Shown here one piece after another: positions 46,769-57,500 of a stretch of DNA of 64,000 bases. The stretch's first letter is position 1, and every line of letters begins with the position of its first letter. This DNA is from Legionella adelaidensis (GTDB lineage: Bacteria; Pseudomonadota; Gammaproteobacteria; Legionellales; Legionellaceae), in NCBI RefSeq assembly GCF_900637865.1, contig NZ_LR134418.1, forward strand, positions 124,001-188,000, given 5' to 3'. Below the pieces are notes generated by a model, which did not search any database, was not told where the DNA came from, and saw only the letters and a list, made by a program, of their open reading frames with translations. The position numbers and the translations under genes are program-made.

Positions 46769-47505
46769 GGTTTTTTCTCGGTATCTTGAAGCGGCCTTAC
46801 AATCACTTTGGTGCCTAGATTGTTATTGCTAGCATTGGATGATTCTACGAAATTCAAATTTAACCATTTGGCATCTTCTGTAAACATACGGATACATCCA
46901 TGGCTAGCGCGGTAGCCCGGGATATCATCTGAACCATGTAAAGCTATCCCTTTGTGAAAAAACATACACCAGGGCATTTTGGCCCCGCCTTTACCAATTG
47001 GGAATATATTGGACTTACATTTTGGACCCTCTTTACTAAAGACACGGTAGATACCCGTTAGTGAGCGGCAAGTTGGGCTGCTGTTATCAGAGCATCTATC
47101 ACTTCCAGAAGAAATAGGCCCCCATTTCACTAAATTACCTTCATTATCATAAGCTGCCCAAGCTAGCTTGTCCTGATCCACAACAATCTGTTTTTCTTTT
47201 TCATCCTCGTGAATTTTTAAAGGAAACGGTGAAACATCAAATACAGTGATATGATCTAAATCCTTTGGCACGGCAATTTTCTTACCCGCCCAAAGATAAT
47301 TATAACTTCGGTTAATCCTTTGCACTATGTCGCGCTGCTCTTCATTAGGAAAAAGCTTTTCCCAGGTTTCTCCCCCACGAATGGTTATACATTCGTACTC
47401 GGGATACGCGCAAAGCGCGGGGCCATAATAAATAGGTTTGTCTTCTGCTTTTACTACAAAAGAGATAAAACAAAGTGCCGCTGCTGCTATAATTTTTCTT
47501 TTCAT
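46765..47505 (-). CDS. enhA: EnhA, L,D-transpeptidase (YkuD) family protein
   Basis: YkuD enzymes form 3-3 peptidoglycan cross-links or attach proteins to peptidoglycan. The 246-aa product has a signal peptide (MKRKIIAAAALCFISFVV), a LysM-like section near 45-75 (IRGGETWEKLFPNEEQRDIV) and a C-terminal YkuD domain with ALHGSDDIPGYRASHGCIRM; the catalytic Cys is C204. The frame opens at 47601, but the signal peptide fits a start at 47505. It is first in enhA-enhB-enhC. Together with EnhC's link to Slt this points to cell-wall remodelling. Confidence 0.92.
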   Translation of the reverse strand: MKRKIIAAAALCFISFVVKAEDKPIYYGPALCAYPEYECITIRGGETWEKLFPNEEQRDIVQRINRSYNYLWAGKKIAVPKDLDHITVFDVSPFPLKIHEDEKEKQIVVDQDKLAWAAYDNEGNLVKWGPISSGSDRCSDNSSPTCRSLTGIYRVFSKEGPKCKSNIFPIGKGGAKMPWCMFFHKGIALHGSDDIPGYRASHGCIRMFTEDAKWLNLNFVESSNASNNNLGTKVIVRPLQDTEKKP

Positions 47506-47658
47506 TTTTCTACTCAGTTCTTTGTTATTCTTGTTTTCGGCTACTTTTAGCAAAAGTTTAATGTAATCATAGATTAATTTATTTCTTTTGCATAAAAACA
47601 CTTTAACTTAGAAAAAAATATTTAGAAACAAGAATCTTCATCTTCTTAAAACCGTGAT

Positions 47659-47748
47659 TGGCGCCGAAGATTTTTTGTCATTCCCGCGTAGGAGGAAATG
47701 ACAACATTAAAGAAGTGAGGATCTTAGGCCTATCGGCGCCAACCTACC
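47659..47748. repeat. Dispersed palindromic repeat, copy d (enhA-uvrC)
   Basis: TTGGCGCCGA (47659-47668) pairs with TCGGCGCCAA (47733-47742). Inside, GTCATTCCCGCG is followed by GGAAATGAC and CATTAAAGAAGTGAGG. The closing CCAACCTAC ends 2 nt before the uvrC stop codon. Confidence 0.8.
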
Positions 47749-47750
47749 TA

Positions 47751-49604
47751 TTAATTCGCATGAAAATGCTCATAAATGCGTGAGGCTAAGCTTTCGCTAA
47801 TTCCCGGGACTTTGGCAATCTCATCAATAGATGCACGTGAAAGTTCCCTGATCCCCCCAAAACGGCGCAATAATGCTTGCCTTCGTTTTCCTCCAACGCC
47901 CTCTATACTCTCCAAAGAAGACTCTATTCCAACCTTTTGTCTTTTTTTGCGATGAAAAGTAATTGCAAATCGATGCGCTTCATCCCGTATGTGTTGTAAC
48001 AAATGTAGCGCCGGATTGTCAGGAGGTAAAACCAATTCTTTTTCTTCGTCCGCTAAAATTAACTGTTCCCACCCTGCTTTTCGGGTAGGGCCTTTAGCAA
48101 TACCTAATAGCTTAATATTATTTATCTCTAGTTGGTTAAAAACTCTTTTTGCCACGCCTACCTGGCCTTTCCCACCATCAATAATTACTAAATTGGGTAA
48201 ATTTTGCATTTCTTTTAATCTTTTAAACCGTCTGATTAGTACTTGCTCAGTAGCAGCATAATCATCATTCGCTTTTATTCCCTTGATATTAAAACACCGG
48301 TATTGACTTTTACATGGCCCTTTTTCATCAAAAACCACACAAGATGCAACGGTTTCCGCCCCTTGGGTATGGCTAATATCAAAGCACTCCATTCGGTTAA
48401 TTCGTTCCATTCCTAATAATTGTGATAGAGCTTCAAAACGGACGTGTAAAAGTTTTGTGGACGCGCGGTGTTCATTAATTGCGAGCTGTAAATTATTTTG
48501 CGCAAAATCAAACCAGCGAGCTTTTACCCCCCGTGGATTGGTTTGAATTTTACAAGTCTTTCCACGCAAATTACTGAGCATTTTTTCAAGCGCATGGCAA
48601 TCGATAACTTTATGATTGGTAATAATAAGAGCGGGAATTCTTTCAGGTGTGTCTATATAAAAATGAGAAATAAACGCAGAGAACACTTGTTGCCATAAAT
48701 CATACGCGTTTTCATCTTCTTCAAAATTTTTTTCTGGGACGGAAGGGAAAAATTTCTGGCTTACTAAAATTTGTCCTTCCCGAATCGTTACACACTGCAC
48801 ACAAGCAAACCCAGGTTTTACTTCAATAGCGATAACATCTGCATCTCCCCTTAATTGCACCACGCTCTGCTGTTCCTGAACCAAGCGCAAAGATTTAATC
48901 TGATCGCGTAATCTTGCCGCCTCTTCAAATTGCAAAGCTGCTACTGCTGCATCCATACGCACACCCAACTCATCCAATATGTCTTGGCTTTTACCTTCTA
49001 AAAAACGAATAGCATCCTTCAACGACTGTCGATAAGAGGTTTCTGTTATTAATTGCGTACACGGGGCACTACACCGCTTTATTTGATATTGTAAACAAGG
49101 ACGAGAACGGGTACTAAAATAGGTTTCTGCGCACCCCCGAATTTTAAAAACTTTCTGAATAACGCTTAAGGTTTCTCGGACTGCAAATACACTGGGATAA
49201 GGGCCAAAGAAAAGCCCTTTTTTCGGCTTCTTTTTAAAACGCAATGCTTCCATGCGCGGAAATGGCCCTTCGCTTACATGAATATAAGGATAGGACTTAT
49301 CATCACGAAGCAATACGTTATATTTAGGCTTCAGGGATTTAATTAAACTGCTTTCTAATAATAATGCCTCTGTTTCACTGCGAGTCACGCTTATTTGAAT
49401 AGAGGCGATTTGATTGATTAGTGAGCGGGTTTTGGAACCGGTATTCTGCTTGGTAAAGTAACTGCTCACCCTTTTTTTTAAATTGGAAGCTTTACCGACA
49501 TAAAGAACTACACCACTCGCATCAATCATTCGGTAAATACCGGCTTCAGTGGTTAAATTAGTTAGAAATTGATTTAACTCTTTGGTTTGTTTTAAATTGT
49601 TCAT
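47751..49604 (-). CDS. uvrC: Excinuclease ABC subunit C
   Basis: UvrC makes both incisions in nucleotide excision repair. The 617-aa product has the GIY-YIG nuclease (about 15-95, [18 protein letters not shown]), the UvrB-binding UVR domain (about 200-240, [14 protein letters not shown]), the RNase H-like endonuclease domain ([20 protein letters not shown], with [10 protein letters not shown]) and C-terminal helix-hairpin-helix motifs. The length is normal. It follows letA by 8 nt, the usual gacA/letA-uvrC pair of gammaproteobacteria. Confidence 0.97.
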   Translation of the reverse strand: MNNLKQTKELNQFLTNLTTEAGIYRMIDASGVVLYVGKASNLKKRVSSYFTKQNTGSKTRSLINQIASIQISVTRSETEALLLESSLIKSLKPKYNVLLRDDKSYPYIHVSEGPFPRMEALRFKKKPKKGLFFGPYPSVFAVRETLSVIQKVFKIRGCAETYFSTRSRPCLQYQIKRCSAPCTQLITETSYRQSLKDAIRFLEGKSQDILDELGVRMDAAVAALQFEEAARLRDQIKSLRLVQEQQSVVQLRGDADVIAIEVKPGFACVQCVTIREGQILVSQKFFPSVPEKNFEEDENAYDLWQQVFSAFISHFYIDTPERIPALIITNHKVIDCHALEKMLSNLRGKTCKIQTNPRGVKARWFDFAQNNLQLAINEHRASTKLLHVRFEALSQLLGMERINRMECFDISHTQGAETVASCVVFDEKGPCKSQYRCFNIKGIKANDDYAATEQVLIRRFKRLKEMQNLPNLVIIDGGKGQVGVAKRVFNQLEINNIKLLGIAKGPTRKAGWEQLILADEEKELVLPPDNPALHLLQHIRDEAHRFAITFHRKKRQKVGIESSLESIEGVGGKRRQALLRRFGGIRELSRASIDEIAKVPGISESLASRIYEHFHAN

Positions 49605-49612
49605 TACACATA

Positions 49613-50278
49613 TTATGACTCACTTTCTTGTAAAGCATCATTTGGACGTTCAATAACTCCATGCTTCATTGCCATATAAGTGAGTTCTACATCATTTTTT
49701 ATACCTAACTTCTCAAACATACGATAACGATATCCATTAATCGTTTTACTACTTAAGAATAGCCTATCTGCAATATCTTGTACTTCCATACCGCTGGTTA
49801 TCATCAGCATGACTTGCATTTCGCGTTCAGATAATAAATCAAAAGGAGATTCTTGTGAGGCCTGTAAACTGCTAATTGCCATTTTTTGAGCAATTTCTGC
49901 GCTTAAATATTTTTCGCCTCGTATGACCTTGCGAATGGCCGAAGCCATTTCTTCAACGCCGGATTCTTTGGTTAAATAACCCATAGCGCCTAATTGCAAG
50001 ACTCTGCTCGGTAAAGGCTCGGTACTCATAGCAGTTACTGCGATGACTCTAACATTGGGGTTTGATTTTTTGAGACGTCTGGTAACTTCCCAACCATCAA
50101 TACCAGGCATTTTCATGTCTAATAAAACCACATCAGGCTGGTGTGTTTTTACTAAAGCAAGCGCGACTTCCCCACTTTCCGCTTCAGCAACTACTTCCAT
50201 ATCAGGAAGATCTTCTAATAATCGTCGAATACCCATTCGCACCAAGGCATGGTCATCAACAATTAACACTTTAATCAA
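49613..50278 (-). CDS. letA: LetA/GacA-type response regulator
   Basis: LetA is the output of the LetA/LetS (GacA/GacS) two-component system that switches Legionella to the transmissive phase through RsmY/RsmZ and CsrA. The 221-aa product has a receiver domain with [20 protein letters not shown], the phospho-Asp in [17 protein letters not shown], and a LuxR-type helix-turn-helix ([40 protein letters not shown]). An ATG 54 nt upstream keeps the frame open, but AAGGAG lies 8 nt before TTG 50278, which gives the family's normal N-terminus (IKVLIVDD). Confidence 0.95.
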   Translation of the reverse strand: MIKVLIVDDHALVRMGIRRLLEDLPDMEVVAEAESGEVALALVKTHQPDVVLLDMKMPGIDGWEVTRRLKKSNPNVRVIAVTAMSTEPLPSRVLQLGAMGYLTKESGVEEMASAIRKVIRGEKYLSAEIAQKMAISSLQASQESPFDLLSEREMQVMLMITSGMEVQDIADRLFLSSKTINGYRYRMFEKLGIKNDVELTYMAMKHGVIERPNDALQESES

Positions 50279-50376
50279 AATGTTGCTCCTTAGCGACATC
50301 CCATGAAGACGAAAGTGCAACGATATTAACAAGAGTACAGGAAGATGACAATTGCTAAGTGAGTAAAATGTAGAAT

Positions 50377-50496
50377 GGCGCCAACGACCTGGGGTATCAT
50401 CACTTTTTATTTACTTACTTACTTTGTCATTCCCGCGTATCTATCGCGGGAATGACAGGCATTAAAAAAGTGCAAGCTGTTAGCACCCACCTACAT
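50377..50496. repeat. Dispersed palindromic repeat, copy e (letA-phhA)
   Basis: This is the cleanest core of the family. TGTCATTCCCGCG (50425-50437) and its exact complement (50445-50457) flank TATCTAT. GGCGCCAAC stands at the left end and CCACCTACAT at the right. It lies in the region before divergent letA and phhA, not behind a stop codon. Confidence 0.85.
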
Positions 50497-50570
50497 AAAT
50501 TCATATTCCCACTTTCCAGTAGTGCACATATCTGCTAATTTTTATACATAGCATCTTTAAAGAGTGATTT

Positions 50571-51389
50571 ATGGAATTTGTAAGCCGTTATGTTTCTCAT
50601 CAACCTGATTCGCAAGGAATGATTACTTATAGTCCTGAGGAACACCGAGTCTGGCAAATTTTATTCGAGCGACAACAACAATTATTGCCAGGCCGTGCCT
50701 GTAATGAATTTTTAAAAGGGCTAGAAATTCTTAATTTAAACGCACATACGATCCCGCAGTTGCCGGAAGTTAGCCACCATCTTAAGAAAGCGACTGGCTG
50801 GCAGGTTGAACCTGTTGCGGCTCTTATTTCCGCGCGAAGTTTTTTCAAATTACTTTCCGAGCGTAAATTTCCGGCGGCAACATTTATACGGGCGGAAGAA
50901 GAACTAGACTATGTCAAGGAACCCGACATTTTTCATGAACTTTTCGGTCATTGCCCGATGTTAACCAATCCGGTCTATGCAGAATTTATTCATAATTATG
51001 CCTGCAAAGTTTTAACCTTCCCCGAAAGCGATTGGGCGTTATTACAAAGACTTTTCTGGTTTACTGTAGAATTTGGATTAATAAGCACTAAAGAAGGACT
51101 TCGTGCTTACGGAGGCGGTATTCTTTCTTCCATTAGCGAAACCGTTTATAGCGTAGAAAGTGAAATTCCTTTACGCGCCCTTTTTGATCCTATAGTCGCA
51201 TTCCGTATGCCATACCGAATTGATATGCTGCAACGTGTTTATTTCGTTATCCACAGCTATCAAGAGCTTTATGATTTCGTAGAATCGGATATTAAGAAAT
51301 TATTACAAAGAGCTCATGAACTAGGTGAATACCCCCCTTTCTTCCCAGTTGATGAGAATAATCCGAATATTCACATTCATGCTTGTTAA
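50571..51389 (+). CDS. phhA: Phenylalanine-4-hydroxylase
   Basis: PhhA hydroxylates phenylalanine to tyrosine using tetrahydropterin, O2 and iron. In Legionella it contributes to tyrosine supply and pyomelanin. The 272-aa product has the iron-binding triad H122 and H127 (FHELFGHCP) and E167 (FTVEFGL), and the family block AYGGGILSSISE. The length suits a bacterial single-domain enzyme. It is divergent from letA. AGAGTG precedes the ATG. Confidence 0.95.
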   Translation: MEFVSRYVSHQPDSQGMITYSPEEHRVWQILFERQQQLLPGRACNEFLKGLEILNLNAHTIPQLPEVSHHLKKATGWQVEPVAALISARSFFKLLSERKFPAATFIRAEEELDYVKEPDIFHELFGHCPMLTNPVYAEFIHNYACKVLTFPESDWALLQRLFWFTVEFGLISTKEGLRAYGGGILSSISETVYSVESEIPLRALFDPIVAFRMPYRIDMLQRVYFVIHSYQELYDFVESDIKKLLQRAHELGEYPPFFPVDENNPNIHIHAC

Positions 51390-51401
51390 GTAATTATTTT
51401 A

Positions 51402-51575
51402 TGTAGGTTGGCGCCAAAGGCCCAACATTCGATCTGCGAAATAACGTAGGTTTTCACTCCATCCTCAAAATTCCTTGATGACGCTTACGCTAATAAGGCT
51501 CCTTTTGACGGCATTTTGTTCATAAGAAAGAAGGAAAAAAGATAACGATACTTGAGGTCTTGGCACCAACGTACT
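51402..51575. repeat. Dispersed palindromic repeat, extended copy f
   Basis: TGTAGGTTGGCGCCAAAGGC starts 13 nt after the phhA stop and continues into CCCAACATTCGATCT, which recurs inverted at 59329-59342. The far end GGCACCAACGTAC runs into the stop codon of the second giant gene. The middle of about 100 bp has no clear pairing. Confidence 0.65.
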
Positions 51576-54500
51576 AAGCACCTGGAGCTTCTAACCCCAT
51601 AACTTTAGTAGGTTCCCCTCGATGCTCTCCATCTGCAAAAATTGAATACTTTTTTGCGTACCGGCTTTCGTTTCTTCTTTGAATGGCGTGCTCCATACAA
51701 GAACCAATTACCTTTTTATTTGTATATAAAGAAAGATTCTTGAGCGCATCAGCAGATGGCGATAAAAATGATGTTGCATCATCTTTCATTGATGTGCCTA
51801 GATGTTTTGTCAAATCAGTTATTAATTGATCCTCGTGCGTTTGCACTCCTAAAGAACAGGCTAAATTTAAAGCAGTGCTAATAGTGTTTTGCAAACGACT
51901 GCTTCCAGATAAATTGACAGGTTTAAACAGACGCCAAAGAGAAGTATTGGTTTGTATATCTTGTTCTGCAATAGTTAGCTGTCCTTGTTGTAACACTGCA
52001 ATAATTGATTGCATTTCAGTAGCGGAGCGAATACTTTTTTGCAACTCAATAGCCGCCTGGCGCTTGGCTGAGCTAATAAACCAACTATTTTGTAAATATT
52101 CTTCAATAAGGAAAAGCACAGTCTCTTGTAATCCTCTTTCCTTTACAGAAGGTGCTTTATTAACTGTAGAAAACGCTTGGAATAAACATAAGTAATACTG
52201 ATTATTAGCTATGCGAGATAAAGGGGTCGCAACACCTAGCCAGCGATTAACAAAGGTACTGCAAGCATGCGTTTGCAAGAAAGTTTGTAAAAACTCTTCA
52301 TAAATCGCACGCAGTTGCGCCTGTCCGACCTCCGAAGCAATTAAGTGATTAAAAAAGACAGTATTTTTTTGCAGAAAATCAGATTGCTCTTGGTCTAAAA
52401 ATAACGCATTGAGCGCCTGCATAATAGTTTGTTTTTTCGCATCATCAATCGTAGTGGAATTATCCGTATTATGGTCGAAAAGTTCATAAGCTATTTTCAC
52501 GGGTGGCATACAATCTTTTATACGCACCCTTTTAGTATAAGGGTGATAGCTTTCTCTAGATGGATGTATGGTTTCTACATATTCTTTAATTTGAGTTCCG
52601 TCAAAATCAGGTGCAGCCTCTTTAAGCATTTCAACGACAGTTTTTGTAGCATGTTGATTAAACTGTTCTCTTACATACATGTTTTTTAATCGTAATTCTC
52701 GATAAAATTGCTCTAGGGTGTTACTAAAAGTAGCCCATTTTTTCTTAATAAATTCCTGTTTACTTATAACCGAGAAAAATGAAGAAGGAATTTTCTCTAC
52801 TTGGGATAACAAATTACCCAAAATAGCATAAAATTCTTCATTAAATTCCCTTTCGATTTTTGCCGCATGATCCAATTTCCTTCGCAATTGATTAATTTCT
52901 TCTTGCGAATGCACTTTTTGATTTTCTTCGTTTAAAAAATAGGAAATAGTCCCTTTTGAACCTTGTCTACCTGTCCGGCCCGATTTTTGGCGGTCGATTC
53001 GGGTAGATTCTATACACGTATGCCAAATATCCATACCTATTCTTTTATTGTAGGCAATATCTGTATTACGTCCTATTGCAGCAGTTGTTACAGTTACCAT
53101 TCCAGGAACAGCCGCTTGTGCAATTGCGGTCACTTCATCCTCTATGCCGGTGAATAATTGCATAGGAGAAGCATCTTCACATTGAGACAAATAACCAAAT
53201 ATTTTTTTTGCTTTTTCAATGTCTTGGCAAAAAATAAGTAGGGGTTCTTGCGATTGGTTTATTCTTCTACTCTTTAGCTCCGAAGCTAAACACGTAAGCT
53301 GCTCTTCTTCATTAGATAAAATAACTACATTGTTTTCAGTGACTTGTTTTGCTTGATGCGGTTCAATTTTTGAAAATGGAAAACCATATTTTCCATGTTG
53401 CTCCTCTATTTCTGCTTCTGAACCTACCGTTCCCGAAGAGCACCAGACAAAACCATTTCTACTGAGGTAATACATTAGTAAATTAAAGTTACTGGAAGAA
53501 ATAATCGTTCTATTTTCAGGCTCAATAAGAAATGAATCCTCTCCTGTTTTTGAGGGTACACGTTTCTCAGCATTTAATTTTGCATGTAATAGCTGGTGCA
53601 TACCATTCCCGAAAACTGAGTCAGGGCTCACACGCGTATCGCGCATTAAAACTTTAGCAGCATGCAGTTCTGTATTGTCTGGTAATGGCATTACTACATA
53701 ATCAAAATTTTCTCTTAACTTGTATTGAACAAGTACCGCCGACTCAATCCAGTTTAATAATCGCTCATTATCCAATTGCGCAAGTATGGTCCCTGATTTT
53801 CCTAATAACCGCGCTTTGTTACTTAAAAAACGTCTCAATCGGCGAATATCGGTATTAGCGCTTGTATCACAGCGAGTAAAGCCGGGTAACTGCACATATT
53901 CCATTATCGCAGTATATATCCAGGCATGTTTTTTACTAATTTTTGCTCCCTCGGTAGAAGCAAAGCGATAAATAGTTAGTTCATCTAAAAAAGATTTATC
54001 CGACTCATTAGCCACCAATGAAATACGATTTCTTGGAGTATCAAGAGAATGGTCACTGGCTATTGCGCGAGAAAAAAACAACGACAGTTGGGCAAAGGTA
54101 CTAAAATTAATCCCATTAGTACAAAATTCGCTTAACTGGCTGGTAGGGGTTACAGGTTTTTTGCTAAATGGTACTCCCAGGAGTTCCAAAAATGCAGAGT
54201 AATTAGCAATATCACGCTTGGCATCTGCAATTGAGGAAGTAGTAACATCTACTCTATCACTTTCTAACCATAAAAAAGCGGCTTTCATTACATCTATTAA
54301 ACTTTTCCCTTGCCCTGTATCCACGTTAGAAACTACATTTCCTTCATGTAGCATGCTGTCAATTAGAACAATTAGTTGGGTAGAATAAGGAAATTGTCCG
54401 GTAGCCCTATACATGGCTTCGCGCATTAAGGCCAATGCGTTAATTCTTTTTGCCATGGTAGACAAATGCGTATTATTTTTCAGTTCTAAAAATAACGATT

Positions 54501-57500
54501 TAATTTCTAAATTAGTGAGATAATTTATAGTCTTACCTTTGAAAACTGGAAGCTTGTATCCCATTTCATTCACTAATAAAAAAATCTCCATTAGCTGTTT
54601 GCGGTAGCTATACGGATAGGAGGTTTTATTTAATAAATCACTCGATTCATTAACTACCCGCTCTACTTCATCACAATTGAATTCCTCCTTTTCACAACGC
54701 ATACCAAATGGAGCGATTTCCATGGCTTGCAGGAAGTCTGCGAAGGGGGCTTGTGGGTCATAAGAACTTAGTGCATTGGCTAAACAAGCGATGCTGGTAA
54801 CACTGGTTGAATAAAGCTTCAGTATCTCATTCAGTTGATTGCATGAAAGTCTTTGTAAATGTTTTACCACACGCAGTATATCAATGGTAGGATCTTGCGG
54901 CCTACGCATAGCATAAGCCTTGGAAATTACCGTAATTATACTAGCTCTTTGAGGCGCCTCGAGTCCTGCAAGTTGTTGTAAAAAAGTATCTGTTAGGTTT
55001 TGTTTACCTATAAATCGCACTAAGTCGGTAATTTTTTCACGGTTTTCACGTATTTGGTAAGTATACGTACTAAGTAATTGTACTTGCTCCACTGTAAAAT
55101 TTTCGTCCGCCAGAAGAAAAAGCAGGAGAGGATCTTCCGTATCATAGCTATGCGCCTCGATAAGTTGTCGCATAAACTCTTCAAAGCTTTCAAAATCTGT
55201 AAAAGATGACAATTTGCAGCGTCTGCAAAAATTAACTATACCTTGTGTTGAGAAATGTTCGTCATGAAGTTTAGTAATCAGCCCCAGCAAAAAAATAAAG
55301 GCTTCTTTATTATAAATTAATGAGGAGTCCAACATTTCTTTAAGTAACGGAATATAATCCCGCTGCGGCATTTTGGTTAACAAATTAAATAATTGAAGAA
55401 GTAATTCAGAATCTATTTTCTCTATTTGAACATTGGAAAGTATTTTTAGAAAAGCTTCCTGCTGCTCAAGAATGCAAGGATGACGAGCTATAGCACCACA
55501 AACAATAGCAATAGACTCTGCCTTATTAATTGCCTGGTTAATTTTTTCAAAATTGCTTTCGTCCCGAATGTCACTTAAATTTAATGTTATTTCAGTAAAT
55601 TTATTTATTAATTCTTTATCTTCATCTGCTCGCAAGTGTCTTTCAAAACTACCTGCAATTAAATGGCTTTTAAGTTTCCATAATATAGGTTTGATACATT
55701 GCGAGGTAAGAAAAGCGATAGCAAAATTACAAGTACTTAATTGTTCTTGAAAAACTACTTGTAACTCGGATACAGATTTACCAGACAAGGGGGATAATCG
55801 CGCAAAAACTTGCTCGAGTTCTGCGATTAACTCCTCAGGAATATTGGCTTCCGGGCTTAAGGGGGCACCTAGTAAAAAATTATGCGCCAAGGTCATTCCC
55901 ATCTGTAGAAAATCAGCCCCTATTTGCAAGCCACGCGTTTTAACAATTTCCAAACCGGTAATTAAGCTTAGCAAACATTGTTTTACTTCTTCATTATCAT
56001 ATTGCAAAACCTCAGGCATTTTAATTCTTACCTGCACGCCGTGATCATTAAAAATTTTATGAATTTCAGCAATATTAATAAGCGCTTCTACAAGAGGCAG
56101 TCGGCTCACTGCATCAAAAATTGCAATAACTTGCGAATAAGATAAAAATTGTTCCGCATCTATAAGTAATTGGTAAGCATAATAAAGGGAATTGGTAGCA
56201 TTTAAGCCCGTGGTTGCCTCTTGTAGATAATCACGAATTCTCTTTAGTTGCGGAATTTCCTCACGAGTTACCCATCTCCAATAATCCAAATTAAAATTCA
56301 CACCGTTTATTTCTCCGCAAAGCTCGTATAAGGGGATTTTTGGAGGGGATGAAGGAATATCTTCAGAACTGGATTGCAAGAGCGTAAAAAAATTATCGCT
56401 AGTTATATTAAAATTAAAATTTCTTAATAGCGCCGAAAAGAGAATTAAACTGTCTGCAAAAGTGGTCGCAATCGCTGGGCTTTCTTGAAAAAAATCATGG
56501 GTATTGATGGCATAGAGAGCCGCTTTTTTGGCTTTTTGCTTACCAATTAATTGGATAAATTTATATGTGGGATATTTATTAGACAGGATGAGTTTATGTA
56601 GGCGCTGCGAATACTCTTCTTTAACTGCAGGCCACAAGGTTACGGACGCTTCATAGCCTCCAAATTTTTCCTTTTCCAGAATATGCTTAAGCCAAATATT
56701 TTGCATAGTCAGGTAGCAAATTGCCTCCAGATCATTAAACCGAATGTTGCGGTTAAATAATTCTCTGAGCAGGTGGAGCTGCACAATAATAGCACTGATG
56801 TCAACTGTATCTGCCAATCCAATAAGTGCTCGTAGTGTCGGTTGAGTACGAATATCTGTGGTGTCGTTATATCGACCCGTAAAATATTCTACACTACCGG
56901 TTACACGCTCAGACGTAAGCAATAGGAGTGCTTTGACAAGGTTCATATGGATAGAAAAACTAACTTCTTCCCTCGTCCATAAAAAACTAGTTTCGTTTTC
57001 GCGCTCCCTTATTTTCGTCCACTCCTGTCTAATTTCTTGAAAATTTCTGAAAAACTCTCCAATAGATACTCCCGCCAGCTGGGTGCCTAAAAATCTAAAG
57101 ACTAGCTTATAAAATATTGGAGCAGAAAGAGGAACATTTTTTGATCGTAAAGTGGCGGCACCATATCCTCCTCCATAATGATAAAAACAACCATATGTAG
57201 GCGGCAGCACCTCTACATAAGTTGACATATACAAAGTAAGAGGTACCACTTTACCTTGGGCTTGTAACTCTTTAAATCCATCCTGACTTAATAGAGAACA
57301 AGAAGTATCAATTAAAAACAAATTCTTTAAAAGACAATAATCCTCCTTAATAGCTTCTGCACCTCTATCAACTATCTCAAACAAAGTAGCAAGCTCGATT
57401 CGATATAATTGAAATGCGGAATTAAACGGGATCGCATTTATTTTTTGAGGGTCATAATCAAGCACCATACTGGGATGTACGCCAGTAAAACCTTCATATT

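Noticed and set aside
57100-57200. Frameshift or broken gene in the second giant
   Set aside because: The frame stays open without interruption for 7.5 kb and keeps protein-like composition throughout.
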